From Promethearchaeota archaeon (GTDB lineage Archaea > Asgardarchaeota > Lokiarchaeia > Sigynarchaeales > SOKP01), in contig JAEOUI010000041.1 in assembly GCA_016839425.1 (NCBI GenBank), positions 1 through 11,321 of the forward strand: DNA of 11,321 nt. The letters run 5' to 3'. Position 1 is the stretch's first letter. Each line of letters begins with the position of its first letter. A program made the position numbers and the translations under genes. The notes below the pieces were generated by a model. That model did no database searches. It saw only the letters and a program-made list of their open reading frames with translations, and was not told the DNA's origin. This document shows positions 1-7,478 of this stretch, in pieces.

Positions 1-504
1 CTTATTTTAGTAATATTACTTGGGCTTTTTCAACTGATCCTGATTAATGTTTTTGGCCCAAATGTAGTGATTGAAAGTGGATTTGAATATTACTTGAGAG
101 TTTCGTTCGATTTGCCTTATACCTTTCTAACATTCAATTGGCTTGCTTATTCGTGTTATATGGCTTATATGCGATTAAAGGACAAGGATGTAGAACCATG
201 GATTAAAGCGAGATACAAGTTGGTCGCAATCTCTTCCTTTGTTCTAAGTTTTCATAGCATTCCAGAATTTTTTCAACCTAAATATGTTCGCTGGGGATCT
301 CCAGGTAATCCTATAAGCCTCATCGTATTCGGAATCACGACATCTCTCATGATGGTTTATGTTCTCATGGTCTCGATCTCTTGGTTCATGCCAAAGTGCC
401 TCAAAGATCATTTTAATAAGGGGCACATCAAAGAAATAGAAAAGGATTATTCTGAAGAAGAATTAGATGAAATATTAGTAAATGAGTTGGGGAATAAAAA
501 ATAA
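1..504 (+). CDS. Multi-pass membrane protein, C-terminal part (5' end outside window)
   Basis: The reading frame is open from the first base, so this is the last 167 codons of a longer gene; a GTG at 67 is internal and need not be the start. The visible protein is strongly hydrophobic, with likely membrane segments at about residues 2-19, 35-57, 72-90 and 104-130 of the visible part. It then has a charged tail rich in Lys, Glu and Asp (131-167) that should lie in the cytoplasm. A short polar loop with FQPKYVRWGSPGNP separates the last two segments. I recognise no catalytic or binding motif and no family. It ends with TAA, and 261 bases separate it from the next gene, so it is probably a separate transcription unit from the regulator downstream. 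That it is a membrane protein is secure; its function is unknown. Confidence 0.85.
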   Translation, partial: LILVILLGLFQLILINVFGPNVVIESGFEYYLRVSFDLPYTFLTFNWLAYSCYMAYMRLKDKDVEPWIKARYKLVAISSFVLSFHSIPEFFQPKYVRWGSPGNPISLIVFGITTSLMMVYVLMVSISWFMPKCLKDHFNKGHIKEIEKDYSEEELDEILVNELGNKK

Positions 505-541
505 TTCCTATATTCTTAAAATATAACATCTATATTTCGAT

Positions 542-561
542 CGTGAAATGTCCATTTCGCG
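542..561. repeat. Short inverted repeat downstream of the membrane-protein gene
   Basis: CGTGAAATG at 542-550 is followed by CATTTCGCG at 553-561. The arms match except for one position that would be a G-U pair in RNA. It could form a small hairpin at the 3' end of the upstream transcript or be a protein-binding dyad. No T-run follows, so terminator function is uncertain. Confidence 0.4.
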
Positions 562-600
562 TTTATTCATATAAATGTAAAAAACACATGAAGATACTTC

Positions 601-618
601 TTGATATTATAATATCAA
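601..618. repeat. Perfect 18-bp palindrome upstream of winged-helix gene A
   Basis: TTGATATTATAATATCAA reads the same on both strands. It lies about 150 bases before the regulator gene start. A dyad of this size suits a dimeric DNA-binding protein, for example an autoregulatory operator, but short palindromes also arise by chance in AT-rich DNA. Confidence 0.4.
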
Positions 619-701
619 AGATCCAATCAATTGAAAACTGTTCTTTGTTAAAATTTAACCGATACTTTCGTATTTTCTCATAATTTTTATACGAAAAATC
701 A

Positions 702-711
702 ATTTTATAAC
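702..711 (+). promoter_or_regulatory. TATA-like box for winged-helix gene A (tentative)
   Basis: ATTTTATAAC lies about 60 bases before the TTG at 766. With transcription starting about 25 bases downstream of an archaeal TATA box, it gives a leader of roughly 30-45 nt. TTTTTATACG at 684-693 is an alternative. Neither is preceded by the GTTCAGTTT/CCAA element found before the surface-protein genes. Confidence 0.35.
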
Positions 712-765
712 TATCTACTAATCTTGAACAGCATGCTTCAAAAATAAAGAAGTAATTCGGATGGT

Positions 766-1461
766 TTGGTTGTAATCGTGGCGCACGAATCGCTTAATAA
801 GGAAGAAAAGAAAATATATGAGGTTATTAAGGAATATCTCTTGAATAAACCGCTCTCTTCCATCGAGGATATCGTCACATTCATAAACTACAGGCTTAGA
901 CTCGATCCTTCCGTTAACAAAATCATGATCGAGAGCGTGATCAAATCGCTCATCCGTAACAAGCTCATTCAACCTGGAACCAAATTGATAAAAGAAAACT
1001 TGCTCAAATTAACTTCGAGAAAGTTAGTTTACGAAACGATAAAGGATAACGAGGGAATTAATATAAGCGAATTAATCCAATTAGAAGGAGTATCAAATCA
1101 TCAGGTAGTATGGCATCTCACATTTCTCGAAAAGTACGAGTTCATTCGAGTAAAAAAATTTGGAAACCAAAAAGCGTATTTTTTACAACAATCTGACGAT
1201 AGTCTCGATAATTTGAAATATTATCTTCGGCACGAGAAAGTTAAGAAAATTCTAAAATCAATAGAAAATATTACCGATGAGATTACCCCTACAACCATAA
1301 AGCAATTACATGGCATGAATTTTAACACGGCTAAAAAATATCTTGAGATTCTCGACGAGTTGGATATCGTGAAGAAAAAAAGCCTTGACTCAAGAATAAT
1401 CTATATCCTTGACAAGAAGCAGTATACTAACGCGTTAAAAACAATAAAAAAGTCAAAATAA
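766..1461 (+). CDS. Three-part winged-helix transcriptional regulator A
   Basis: Likely cytosolic DNA-binding regulator of 231 residues. Three helix-turn-helix-like segments are visible: about 11-70 (ending PGTKLIKENLL), a classic winged helix at 84-140 (ISELIQLEGVSNHQVVWHLTF, then a wing FGNQKAYF), and a third at 155-215 (TPTTIKQL...NTAKKYLEILDELDIV). No ligand-binding, receiver or kinase domain is attached. It is clearly paralogous to the gene at 7479-8135: about 39 of 69 residues match over the central winged helix, counted by eye. The start is uncertain: TTG at 766 opens the frame, while GTG at 778 aligns with a GTG near the start of the paralogue; an ATG at 761 is followed at once by an in-frame stop. 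No Shine-Dalgarno is obvious. It precedes the large surface protein and may regulate it or itself; its targets are inferred, not shown. Confidence 0.92.
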   Translation: MVVIVAHESLNKEEKKIYEVIKEYLLNKPLSSIEDIVTFINYRLRLDPSVNKIMIESVIKSLIRNKLIQPGTKLIKENLLKLTSRKLVYETIKDNEGINISELIQLEGVSNHQVVWHLTFLEKYEFIRVKKFGNQKAYFLQQSDDSLDNLKYYLRHEKVKKILKSIENITDEITPTTIKQLHGMNFNTAKKYLEILDELDIVKKKSLDSRIIYILDKKQYTNALKTIKKSK

Positions 1462-1478
1462 TCTTTTTTTTAAGATTA
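1459..1478 (+). terminator. T-rich terminator with inverted repeat after winged-helix gene A
   Basis: TAATCTT and AAGATTA (7 bp, perfect match) flank a central T tract, giving eight consecutive T residues at 1464-1471. The repeat starts at the stop codon itself. T-rich tracts are the normal archaeal termination signal, so readthrough into the next gene is probably limited. Confidence 0.6.
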
Positions 1479-1503
1479 ATTGTTTCTAATCTATCATTAT
1501 GCT

Positions 1504-1532
1504 GACCACTTTCTTACCAAAGGGATTTATAT
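1504..1532 (+). promoter_or_regulatory. Shared promoter element, copy 1 (before the solute-binding surface gene)
   Basis: GACCACTTT (1504-1512), 3 nt, ACCAA (1516-1520), 3 nt, GATTTATAT (1524-1532). The last block is TATA-like and CCAA sits near the usual TFB-recognition position. Spacing is identical to the three other + strand copies, although the first block is the most divergent of the four. Predicted transcription start is around 1555, about 40 nt before the ATG. Confidence 0.65.
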
Positions 1533-1581
1533 TTAAATTTGGATGTTAACAAATTATAAATCTTTAAATACACTTAAAACC

Positions 1582-1587
1582 AAAGGA
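1582..1587 (+). promoter_or_regulatory. Possible ribosome binding site for the large surface gene
   Basis: AAAGGA ends five bases before the ATG at 1593, supporting this start over the in-frame ATG at 1626. It is the only purine-rich Shine-Dalgarno-like match before a start codon in the window, and it is weak. Confidence 0.4.
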
Positions 1588-1592
1588 AAAAA

Positions 1593-4500
1593 ATGAATTC
1601 TAAACAAAAAACAATAATTTTAAGAATGAGTAAAAAACGCAATAGAAAAGTACAATCATTGTCCCTCTTAGCCGTTTTTTTCATCCTTTCAGGAATATTT
1701 TTTACAGTTCAAGGAAATAATGGAATGGGAAACAAACAAAGTAGAAATGATATTTTGCCCATTCAAGAACCAAACACGGCTAACATCTCGATCGTGAGTT
1801 CTCCCGACTGGGATAGAGACGAAATCGTGTGGAACTCGGGTTATTGGCAAACCGCAACATCTGGTTTAAAACCTTGGGACAGTAACCCAGCTTTCGGTAT
1901 CGCCTTGATGTATGAACCCTTGTTTGGGTATGATTACATTACAGATCAATTAATACCTGTTATCGGAACCAATATAAACTGGAATGACGAAGGCGATCAA
2001 CTTACCGTTGGTTTAAATCCCTTTGCAGAATGGTCCGACGGACAAAATATAGACCCTTCGGATGTTAAATTTAGCTACGATCTCGCAGTTCTCCAACCAA
2101 AATGGCAAGATGAAATGCAGGAGGTGATATTAAATGTCACAGCGGGAGTTAACATGACTGTTACCTTTTTCTTGAATCCCGGACACGAGAATAGTTCCAA
2201 GATCATCGAATTCATAACAAGAGACATCCCCATAATTCCAGAACACGTGTGGACCGAAATTAATGCCACAGAAAGCTCTGGAGGGGATTTATCTAGTTTT
2301 AAGAACGATTGGTTCGATGCGGGATTCGATCCCGATTGGATGGTGTGCTCTGGACCTTACGCACCACATTTTTTTAACATCACATCTGTCGAAGAGGTCT
2401 ACATGTTTCGCGACGATTGGTGGGGCTTGGGCGTGATATACAACGACCTCCCTAACGCATACAACGAAAGCGATCCCGAGGAAACTGGTCCTCCTAAATA
2501 TATTGGAAAAAGAGAATATTCCGATAACGATGTTCAAAATGCGGCGTTGAATTCTGGAGATATTGATTGTTTTTCAACATATTATGCCAATGTATGGGAA
2601 TTAATGGAAAATAACAGTAATATTGGTACTTTTTTTGGAAAAGATTATTCGTTAGGCGAAGCTGGACAATATTTCTTAGCTTTGGGCTCGATTCTCTCCG
2701 TATCCCCAAACCACTTGATCTATCCGTTAAACGAGACCTGGTTCAGAGAAGCAATTGCGCATTGCATTGACTACGATAGGATCCCTTCCCACGCTGCAAG
2801 CAATTACACTCGAAGAGCAAAACAAGGATTTATTGACGGTACAAGTCCATCACAAGAGGATGCATACAACCAAACAATCCAAGATATCTACGGCGTTGAT
2901 TATAACTTAACCCTCGCTCAAGAAATTATGGATGACTATTGTACTTTTACTGGTGGTAAATGGGTTATTGATGAATCTGGTGTGACAATTGATGCCGCTG
3001 GTATAAGAGCATTCAATGGTCTGACTAGCGATTTCGAGTTATCAATCATCAATCCTTCCGGTTGGACGGACACGGCACTAACATGTGATTACTGGGCTGA
3101 AGATATTTCTACATTATTAGGCATTACTATTTCGCATGTTGATGTTGATTTTGCAATTGATTACATCCCAGACATCGAAGCTGACGACTTCTTCATGGCA
3201 ATGCAAACGGCTGGACCAAGACAGGCAGACACGACCTTGAGATTGCTCGCTTCCTTGCGAGGAGAATCGTTGTGGAACCAAAACAGCAGTAATTGGTACA
3301 GCCAAGAATACGAGGCGCTTTATCAACAATTAACTGTGCAAGCCCGGAATCCCACGGCGCAAGCTGAGATTGCATCACAAATGCAAGAATTATTAGCGAC
3401 CGAGTTTCCCGAAATACCTTCTCACAACAACGGTTTTTGGTATCTTTATAGCGATCAATACTGGGATGGATGGATTAGTGATTCGAATCTTTATAATCAA
3501 TTAGTAAGCGTTTACACCGTAGACGAGATGGCGATAAAAGCGAGGTTATATTTAAACCTCAGAACAACTGGTTATGAAGTTCCCGAACCATTTGTTCTTT
3601 CGGCAGATACCGATTCATTATATTACGATTATGATGGCGATTTCTATTTGAACTGGACACCTTGCTCAGGAGCAGAAAACTACACATTATACATGAACCT
3701 GACCTATACGCCCGGTTTTCCATTCACATATATTCTTACTGAAAACTCTCCGGATCTTTCATATCATGCCTCTGGAGGGACCGAAGGAATATATTATTTC
3801 ATGGTGGAGGCTGACTGTGATTCCTACACTATAGAGTCAAATGTCATTAATGTAACAATAGAATTGGCTTCAGAAGAGCAACCTTCGTTTGCATGGCAAG
3901 ATAATGGCGTTCTAGTCTCCGGTACACTATATGACCAGAGAGATCCTTGTATAATAACCGATGGAGCAGGAGGTGCAATTATAGCGTGGAACGATTCTCG
4001 GAATGACTATTATTATGATATATATGCACAGAAATTAAATTCTGATGGAACTATTCAGTGGACAGAAGATGATGTTGCGGTTTGTACTGCAAATTACCAA
4101 CAATATCTTTCAGGAATTACGAGCGATGGAGCAGGAGGTGCAATTATAGCGTGGATGGATTATAGAAATGGAAATTTTGACATATACGCCCAAAGAATAA
4201 ACGCTTCTGGGGTAGTTCAATGGACAGAGAACGGCGTGGCGGTTTGCACGGCCATAGATAGTCAATATATTGCAAAAATAACTAGCGACGGAGTAGGAGG
4301 AGCGATTATTACTTGGGAAGATGAAAGAAACGAAAATTATGACATTTACGCCCAAAGAATAAACGCTTCTGGGGTAGTTCAATGGACGGAGAATGGTGAG
4401 GCGATCTGCATCACGACGACAAACCAAGTTCAACCAGAAATAGTAAGTGACGGCGAAGGTGGAGCTATAATTACCTGGTTAGTCTCCGCATCGGGAAATT

Positions 4501-5864
4501 CTCATATTTATGCGCAAAGAATAAATTCTATAGGAGCGGTTCAATGGACGACGAATGGTGTTGCGATTTGTACAGAGGATATTACTGAACCATATTTAGA
4601 GATAATCAGCGACGGATTCGGTGGTGCCATCATTACATGGGGAGACCCTAGAAACGGAAATCAAGACATATACGCCCAAAAAATAAACGCTTCTGGGAAA
4701 GTTCAATGGACGGTGAACGGAGTTGTGATTTGTGCAACTGATGATACCCAAAAGGATCCAGATATAGTCAGTGATGGAGTTGGAGGTGCAATAATTGCTT
4801 GGAACGATGGGAGGCCCTTAGGTTCCCTATATGTTCAGAGGATAAGTTCCTCGGGAACGCTACTCTGGGCACCAAATGGCGTGATGACTTGTTCGACAGA
4901 GAATTATCAATATACTAAAGAAATAACCAGTGACGGAGCGGGGGGGGCGATCGTTGTGTGGTATGAATATAGGACGGTAGCTAGTGATATTTTCGCACAG
5001 AGAATTAATTCTAATGGAGTGATACAATGGACTACAGATGGCACTGAGATTTGCAAAGCAAGTGGTTACCAAAATAATCCAGTCATAACATGTGATGGAA
5101 CAGTAGCTATAGTTGCTTGGGTAGACTTTAGAAATGGAAATGAAGAAATTTTCGCACAGAAGATTGAGAACATCAGAATGCAACTTCCAGGAAATTTTAC
5201 TCTTCAAACAGACGCGGGATCTCCCGATACTGACGGAATTTTTACTCTATCGTGGACACCATCTGCCGGTGCAATGAATTATACCATTTATAAATCCGAT
5301 ATTTATATCGAAAGCTACGATGGAAACCAAACCATATTATCAACCGTATCGTATTATATAACAACCATTCCAGTCTTTGAATATACAGACGGAACATATT
5401 TCTATCTCGTTGTTGCGTCTAATTATTTAGGTCAGACCACATCTCAGTGTATCAATGTGACGGTGCTCCTTTCAGAAGGACCTCAACCACCAGGATATTT
5501 TCTCTTAGGAATTGATGCCGATGATCCCGATCCCGATGGAAGTATTTGGTTAATGTGGTCGGAATCCCCTGGAGCTGACAATTATTCAATATATATGCGC
5601 CTCAACTTGAACAGTTCCTTGATGATCGTTGAAATTTATAATGGATTGACAAATCGACAACAAGCCATTACGAATCTTAACAATGGAGAATATAGTTTTC
5701 AAGTAATTGCCTTTAACGAATATGGGAACTATACATCCAATTGGGTTGATGTGACTATCGGAATCCCTGGAGAGGATGCAATACCTGGTTTTAACATTCT
5801 AATGATCTGTAGTGGCATTGGAATCGTGTCAATACTAATCTTAAAGAAAAAATTTAACAAATAA
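1593..5864 (+). CDS. Giant membrane-anchored solute-binding / FN3 / repeat surface protein
   Basis: 1423 residues. A signal peptide (basic KKRNRK at 14-19, hydrophobic 21-40) leads to an extracellular ABC-type solute-binding domain of the SBP_bac_5 (oligopeptide/nickel) type at about 65-650. Family-like stretches include LMYEPLFGYD, FAEWSDGQNIDPSDVKFSYD (145-164), IPIIPEHVW and CSGPYAPHFF. An FN3-like domain follows (about 663-757), then eight repeats of 53-55 residues (768-1192), two more FN3-like domains (about 1197-1292 and 1297-1390), and the anchor: IPGF, hydrophobic 1400-1417, tail KKKFNK. Many N-x-S/T sequons suggest N-glycosylation. Typical SBPs are about 500-650 residues, so more than half of this protein is extra. 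No permease or ATPase gene is adjacent, so it may serve a distant transporter or act as a surface receptor or adhesin. The ligand is unknown. It carries the shared promoter element and ends before a T9 tract. Confidence 0.93.
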   Translation: MNSKQKTIILRMSKKRNRKVQSLSLLAVFFILSGIFFTVQGNNGMGNKQSRNDILPIQEPNTANISIVSSPDWDRDEIVWNSGYWQTATSGLKPWDSNPAFGIALMYEPLFGYDYITDQLIPVIGTNINWNDEGDQLTVGLNPFAEWSDGQNIDPSDVKFSYDLAVLQPKWQDEMQEVILNVTAGVNMTVTFFLNPGHENSSKIIEFITRDIPIIPEHVWTEINATESSGGDLSSFKNDWFDAGFDPDWMVCSGPYAPHFFNITSVEEVYMFRDDWWGLGVIYNDLPNAYNESDPEETGPPKYIGKREYSDNDVQNAALNSGDIDCFSTYYANVWELMENNSNIGTFFGKDYSLGEAGQYFLALGSILSVSPNHLIYPLNETWFREAIAHCIDYDRIPSHAASNYTRRAKQGFIDGTSPSQEDAYNQTIQDIYGVDYNLTLAQEIMDDYCTFTGGKWVIDESGVTIDAAGIRAFNGLTSDFELSIINPSGWTDTALTCDYWAEDISTLLGITISHVDVDFAIDYIPDIEADDFFMAMQTAGPRQADTTLRLLASLRGESLWNQNSSNWYSQEYEALYQQLTVQARNPTAQAEIASQMQELLATEFPEIPSHNNGFWYLYSDQYWDGWISDSNLYNQLVSVYTVDEMAIKARLYLNLRTTGYEVPEPFVLSADTDSLYYDYDGDFYLNWTPCSGAENYTLYMNLTYTPGFPFTYILTENSPDLSYHASGGTEGIYYFMVEADCDSYTIESNVINVTIELASEEQPSFAWQDNGVLVSGTLYDQRDPCIITDGAGGAIIAWNDSRNDYYYDIYAQKLNSDGTIQWTEDDVAVCTANYQQYLSGITSDGAGGAIIAWMDYRNGNFDIYAQRINASGVVQWTENGVAVCTAIDSQYIAKITSDGVGGAIITWEDERNENYDIYAQRINASGVVQWTENGEAICITTTNQVQPEIVSDGEGGAIITWLVSASGNSHIYAQRINSIGAVQWTTNGVAICTEDITEPYLEIISDGFGGAIITWGDPRNGNQDIYAQKINASGKVQWTVNGVVICATDDTQKDPDIVSDGVGGAIIAWNDGRPLGSLYVQRISSSGTLLWAPNGVMTCSTENYQYTKEITSDGAGGAIVVWYEYRTVASDIFAQRINSNGVIQWTTDGTEICKASGYQNNPVITCDGTVAIVAWVDFRNGNEEIFAQKIENIRMQLPGNFTLQTDAGSPDTDGIFTLSWTPSAGAMNYTIYKSDIYIESYDGNQTILSTVSYYITTIPVFEYTDGTYFYLVVASNYLGQTTSQCINVTVLLSEGPQPPGYFLLGIDADDPDPDGSIWLMWSESPGADNYSIYMRLNLNSSLMIVEIYNGLTNRQQAITNLNNGEYSFQVIAFNEYGNYTSNWVDVTIGIPGEDAIPGFNILMICSGIGIVSILILKKKFNK
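3894..5168 (+). repeat. Eight tandem 162-nt (54-residue) repeats inside the surface gene
   Basis: Each unit reads roughly W-T-x-N-G-V-A-x-C-T, a variable stretch, SDGxGGAIIxWxDxRNGN, then DIYAQRINxxGxVQ. Unit-start Trp residues are 768, 823, 877, 931, 985, 1039, 1092 and 1146. A Cys sits 8 residues after Trp in the last seven units. Some units are nearly identical in DNA: 4185-4225 equals 4347-4387 (41 nt, offset 162), and 3960-3990 equals 4125-4155 (31 nt, offset 165). Repeats of this style occur in secreted bacterial proteins. An eight-bladed beta-propeller is a reasonable guess but is not proven. Confidence 0.9.
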
Positions 5865-5873
5865 ATTTCTACA

Positions 5874-5882
5874 TTTTTTTTT
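5874..5882 (+). terminator. T9 terminator after the large surface gene
   Basis: Nine consecutive T residues begin nine bases after the stop codon and are followed by AT-rich DNA. This fits archaeal T-tract termination and separates this gene from the next promoter at 5898. Confidence 0.6.
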
Positions 5883-5897
5883 ATATAATATTTATGA

Positions 5898-5926
5898 GTT
5901 CAGTTTTTTACCAACGATATTTTTAT
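5898..5926 (+). promoter_or_regulatory. Shared promoter element, copy 2 (before the CARDB/zinc gene)
   Basis: GTTCAGTTT (5898-5906), 3 nt, ACCAA (5910-5914), 3 nt, TATTTTTAT (5918-5926). It has the same blocks and spacing as copies 3 and 4. The predicted start near 5948 gives a leader of about 28 nt before the ATG at 5976. Confidence 0.7.
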
Positions 5927-5975
5927 TTTAGTTCACATTTATTGTTAATAATAAGAATTTGGGACTTAATAGTAA

Positions 5976-7316
5976 ATGGCATCAACTTCTCAAAATTATA
6001 GAAAAACTGCTATTTTTTGCCTAATCTTATTTATATCGCCTTTACTTATACTGAACACTCTCGGATTCCTAACACCAGCATATCAAGATTTCTCTAACAA
6101 CAACTTGACAATTCTCAGAACTTCGGCCGATACCGATGGAGATGGTTTTGACGATGCAGTAGAATCGTCCTTGGGAACAAATCCGAATGATACATGGAGC
6201 TATCCAAAACCAAATTTGGTTTTTTTTGGAGGATTGGAAAAATCAGGTAATGAAATAAATATAAGTATTATAAATTCAGGCATATGGACCGCTGAAGGAG
6301 TAGTCGTGATTGCTGAAATACCTACCATCCCCTTGACATTATACAACAATTCGGATTCGTTTTTTAATTTAGCCGTCAACGAGGTAAGGTCGATAATTAT
6401 TGATCTTTCGAATTTTGACTCTCAATTAAAAGATTCTAACACTCACATCATTAATATTTATATTGATCCATACAATTTGATAAACGAAACCAATGAAATC
6501 GACAATATTGGTTCAAATATTGAAATAACTTACACGAAAAATAGTTCTGGCGGAATGGTCATTGATCCAATTTTGATTATTTTCATGACAATTTTGAGTG
6601 TTAGTTCCCTAGCAATTGGTGGAGGTGCATTTGTATGGAAGAAAAGAAGTGGAGAAAAACCTACTTTAAAACGAGAAAAGAAACGATTTGGATTTCTTGA
6701 ACGAAAGTTAGAAGTTAGTCCAAAAACAGAAGATTTCGATGTAAAAAAGAGAGTAATTGAACACAAAGGACTAACAGGGAATAAAATTGAACCAGTTATT
6801 AAAAGTATTGAAGATACCAGCAAAATGACTGTAAAAAAGGAAAAAGACTTTGAATCAGAAATCGGAATTGAAAAAGTTCAATTGTCGTGTGTGGTGCATC
6901 GAGGTATAATAGTTGGTAACGTATATGTTTGTCCCAATTGTCAAACAATATATTGCCATAAGTGCGCCAAGACAATAAAATTAAAAGGGGAAAAATGCTG
7001 GTCGTGTAACAACGAGCTGGAGATCGAATTATCAACTCAAGAGAAGTTAGATTTACAATCAAATATAGACTTTATAGCTCAAGAATTGCAGGAATCTTAT
7101 CCAGGCGTTAAGGAATATGCTCATACAGATAAATCACATGTTGAAATTCCTGAAATCAAGCCTTTTGGTTTTTCTTTTATAAAGCCAGAAGAATACGAGG
7201 CAATCAACGGTTTGTCATTATCTCTAGAAGAGAAAAAACAGTTTTTAAAAGAATATTTGACGCTTCCGAAGGAAGATCGATCAAGGCTTATCGAAGAAAT
7301 GACGATGGAAAGATGA
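5976..7316 (+). CDS. Single-pass surface protein: calcium motif, CARDB-like ectodomain, cytosolic zinc module
   Basis: 446 residues. Signal peptide or TM at 10-30. A calcium-binding, thrombospondin-3-like motif follows (DTDGDGFDDAVESSLGTNPN, 52-71), then a CARDB-like beta-sandwich (about 79-186; note IDPYNLINETNEIDN) and a TM helix (about 196-221) ending WKKR. The inside has a basic linker and a zinc module with eight ligands, C305 H308 C319 C322 C327 C330 C341 C344, probably binding two zinc ions in a B-box/RING-like fold. A helical C-terminal domain of about 100 residues follows (IPEIKPFGFSF, then KEDRSRLIEEM near the end). Zinc module and C-terminal domain are shared with the gene at 8316; calcium motif, CARDB and TM are shared with the gene at 9346. 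It may pass an outside signal inward, as adaptor or scaffold; no enzymatic motif is visible. It starts at ATG 5976 without a clear Shine-Dalgarno. Confidence 0.9.
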   Translation: MASTSQNYRKTAIFCLILFISPLLILNTLGFLTPAYQDFSNNNLTILRTSADTDGDGFDDAVESSLGTNPNDTWSYPKPNLVFFGGLEKSGNEINISIINSGIWTAEGVVVIAEIPTIPLTLYNNSDSFFNLAVNEVRSIIIDLSNFDSQLKDSNTHIINIYIDPYNLINETNEIDNIGSNIEITYTKNSSGGMVIDPILIIFMTILSVSSLAIGGGAFVWKKRSGEKPTLKREKKRFGFLERKLEVSPKTEDFDVKKRVIEHKGLTGNKIEPVIKSIEDTSKMTVKKEKDFESEIGIEKVQLSCVVHRGIIVGNVYVCPNCQTIYCHKCAKTIKLKGEKCWSCNNELEIELSTQEKLDLQSNIDFIAQELQESYPGVKEYAHTDKSHVEIPEIKPFGFSFIKPEEYEAINGLSLSLEEKKQFLKEYLTLPKEDRSRLIEEMTMER

Positions 7317-7324
7317 TATTATCT

Positions 7325-7353
7325 TATAAAATCATATGGTACAAAAACTGAAC
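7325..7353 (-). promoter_or_regulatory. Reverse-strand copy of the shared promoter element
   Basis: On the - strand it reads GTTCAGTTT (7353-7345), 3 nt, TACCA, 3 nt, GATTTTATA (ending 7325). Block one is exact and its distance to the TATA-like block is the same 11 nt, with CCA shifted by one base. It points back into the 3' end of the gene at 5976-7316. It may drive antisense RNA, be an operator for the divergent winged-helix gene, or be a rearrangement relic. Confidence 0.45.
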
Positions 7354-7409
7354 TATAACAATTACAATAAAGTTCTTATCAAAAACTCTTTTAAATGAAA
7401 AATTCATTC

Positions 7410-7418
7410 TATATATAA
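7410..7418 (+). promoter_or_regulatory. TATA-like box for winged-helix gene B
   Basis: TATATATAA lies about 60 bases before the GTG at 7479, predicting a leader of about 40 nt. As with regulator A, the GTTCAGTTT/CCAA blocks are absent upstream in this orientation. Confidence 0.4.
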
Positions 7419-7478
7419 TTTATTTGATATTTTAACCATAAAATACCAATTGGTTCAAGAATATTCATACTCGGTTGC

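Larger units (their letters stand above)
505..765. other. 261-base intergenic region with inverted repeats and promoter-like AT tracts
   Basis: No credible gene lies here. It holds an imperfect inverted repeat (542-561), a perfect 18-bp palindrome (601-618) and two TATA-like stretches (about 683-692 and 702-711) before the winged-helix gene. The shared surface-gene promoter element of this window is not found here in its standard form. Confidence 0.6.

Noticed and set aside
620..643. Possible sixth, reverse copy of the promoter element (GAACAGTTT on the - strand)
   Set aside because: Only the first block partly matches; the CCAA block is missing and the TATA-like block is poor.
718..972. 84-codon - strand open frame over the start of winged-helix gene A
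   Set aside because: It is antisense to a well-supported gene, has no recognisable domain, and looks like an accidental open frame.
3894..5168. Regular repeats as a CRISPR array
   Set aside because: The repeats are coding, contiguous and 162 nt long with no spacer structure.
4110..5207. Two - strand open frames (107 and 115 codons) in the repeat region
   Set aside because: They arise from the repetitive codon pattern of the surface gene on the other strand.
1593..5864. Annotation as part of a complete ABC transporter operon
   Set aside because: No permease or ATPase gene occurs in the window, so only the solute-binding domain can be claimed.
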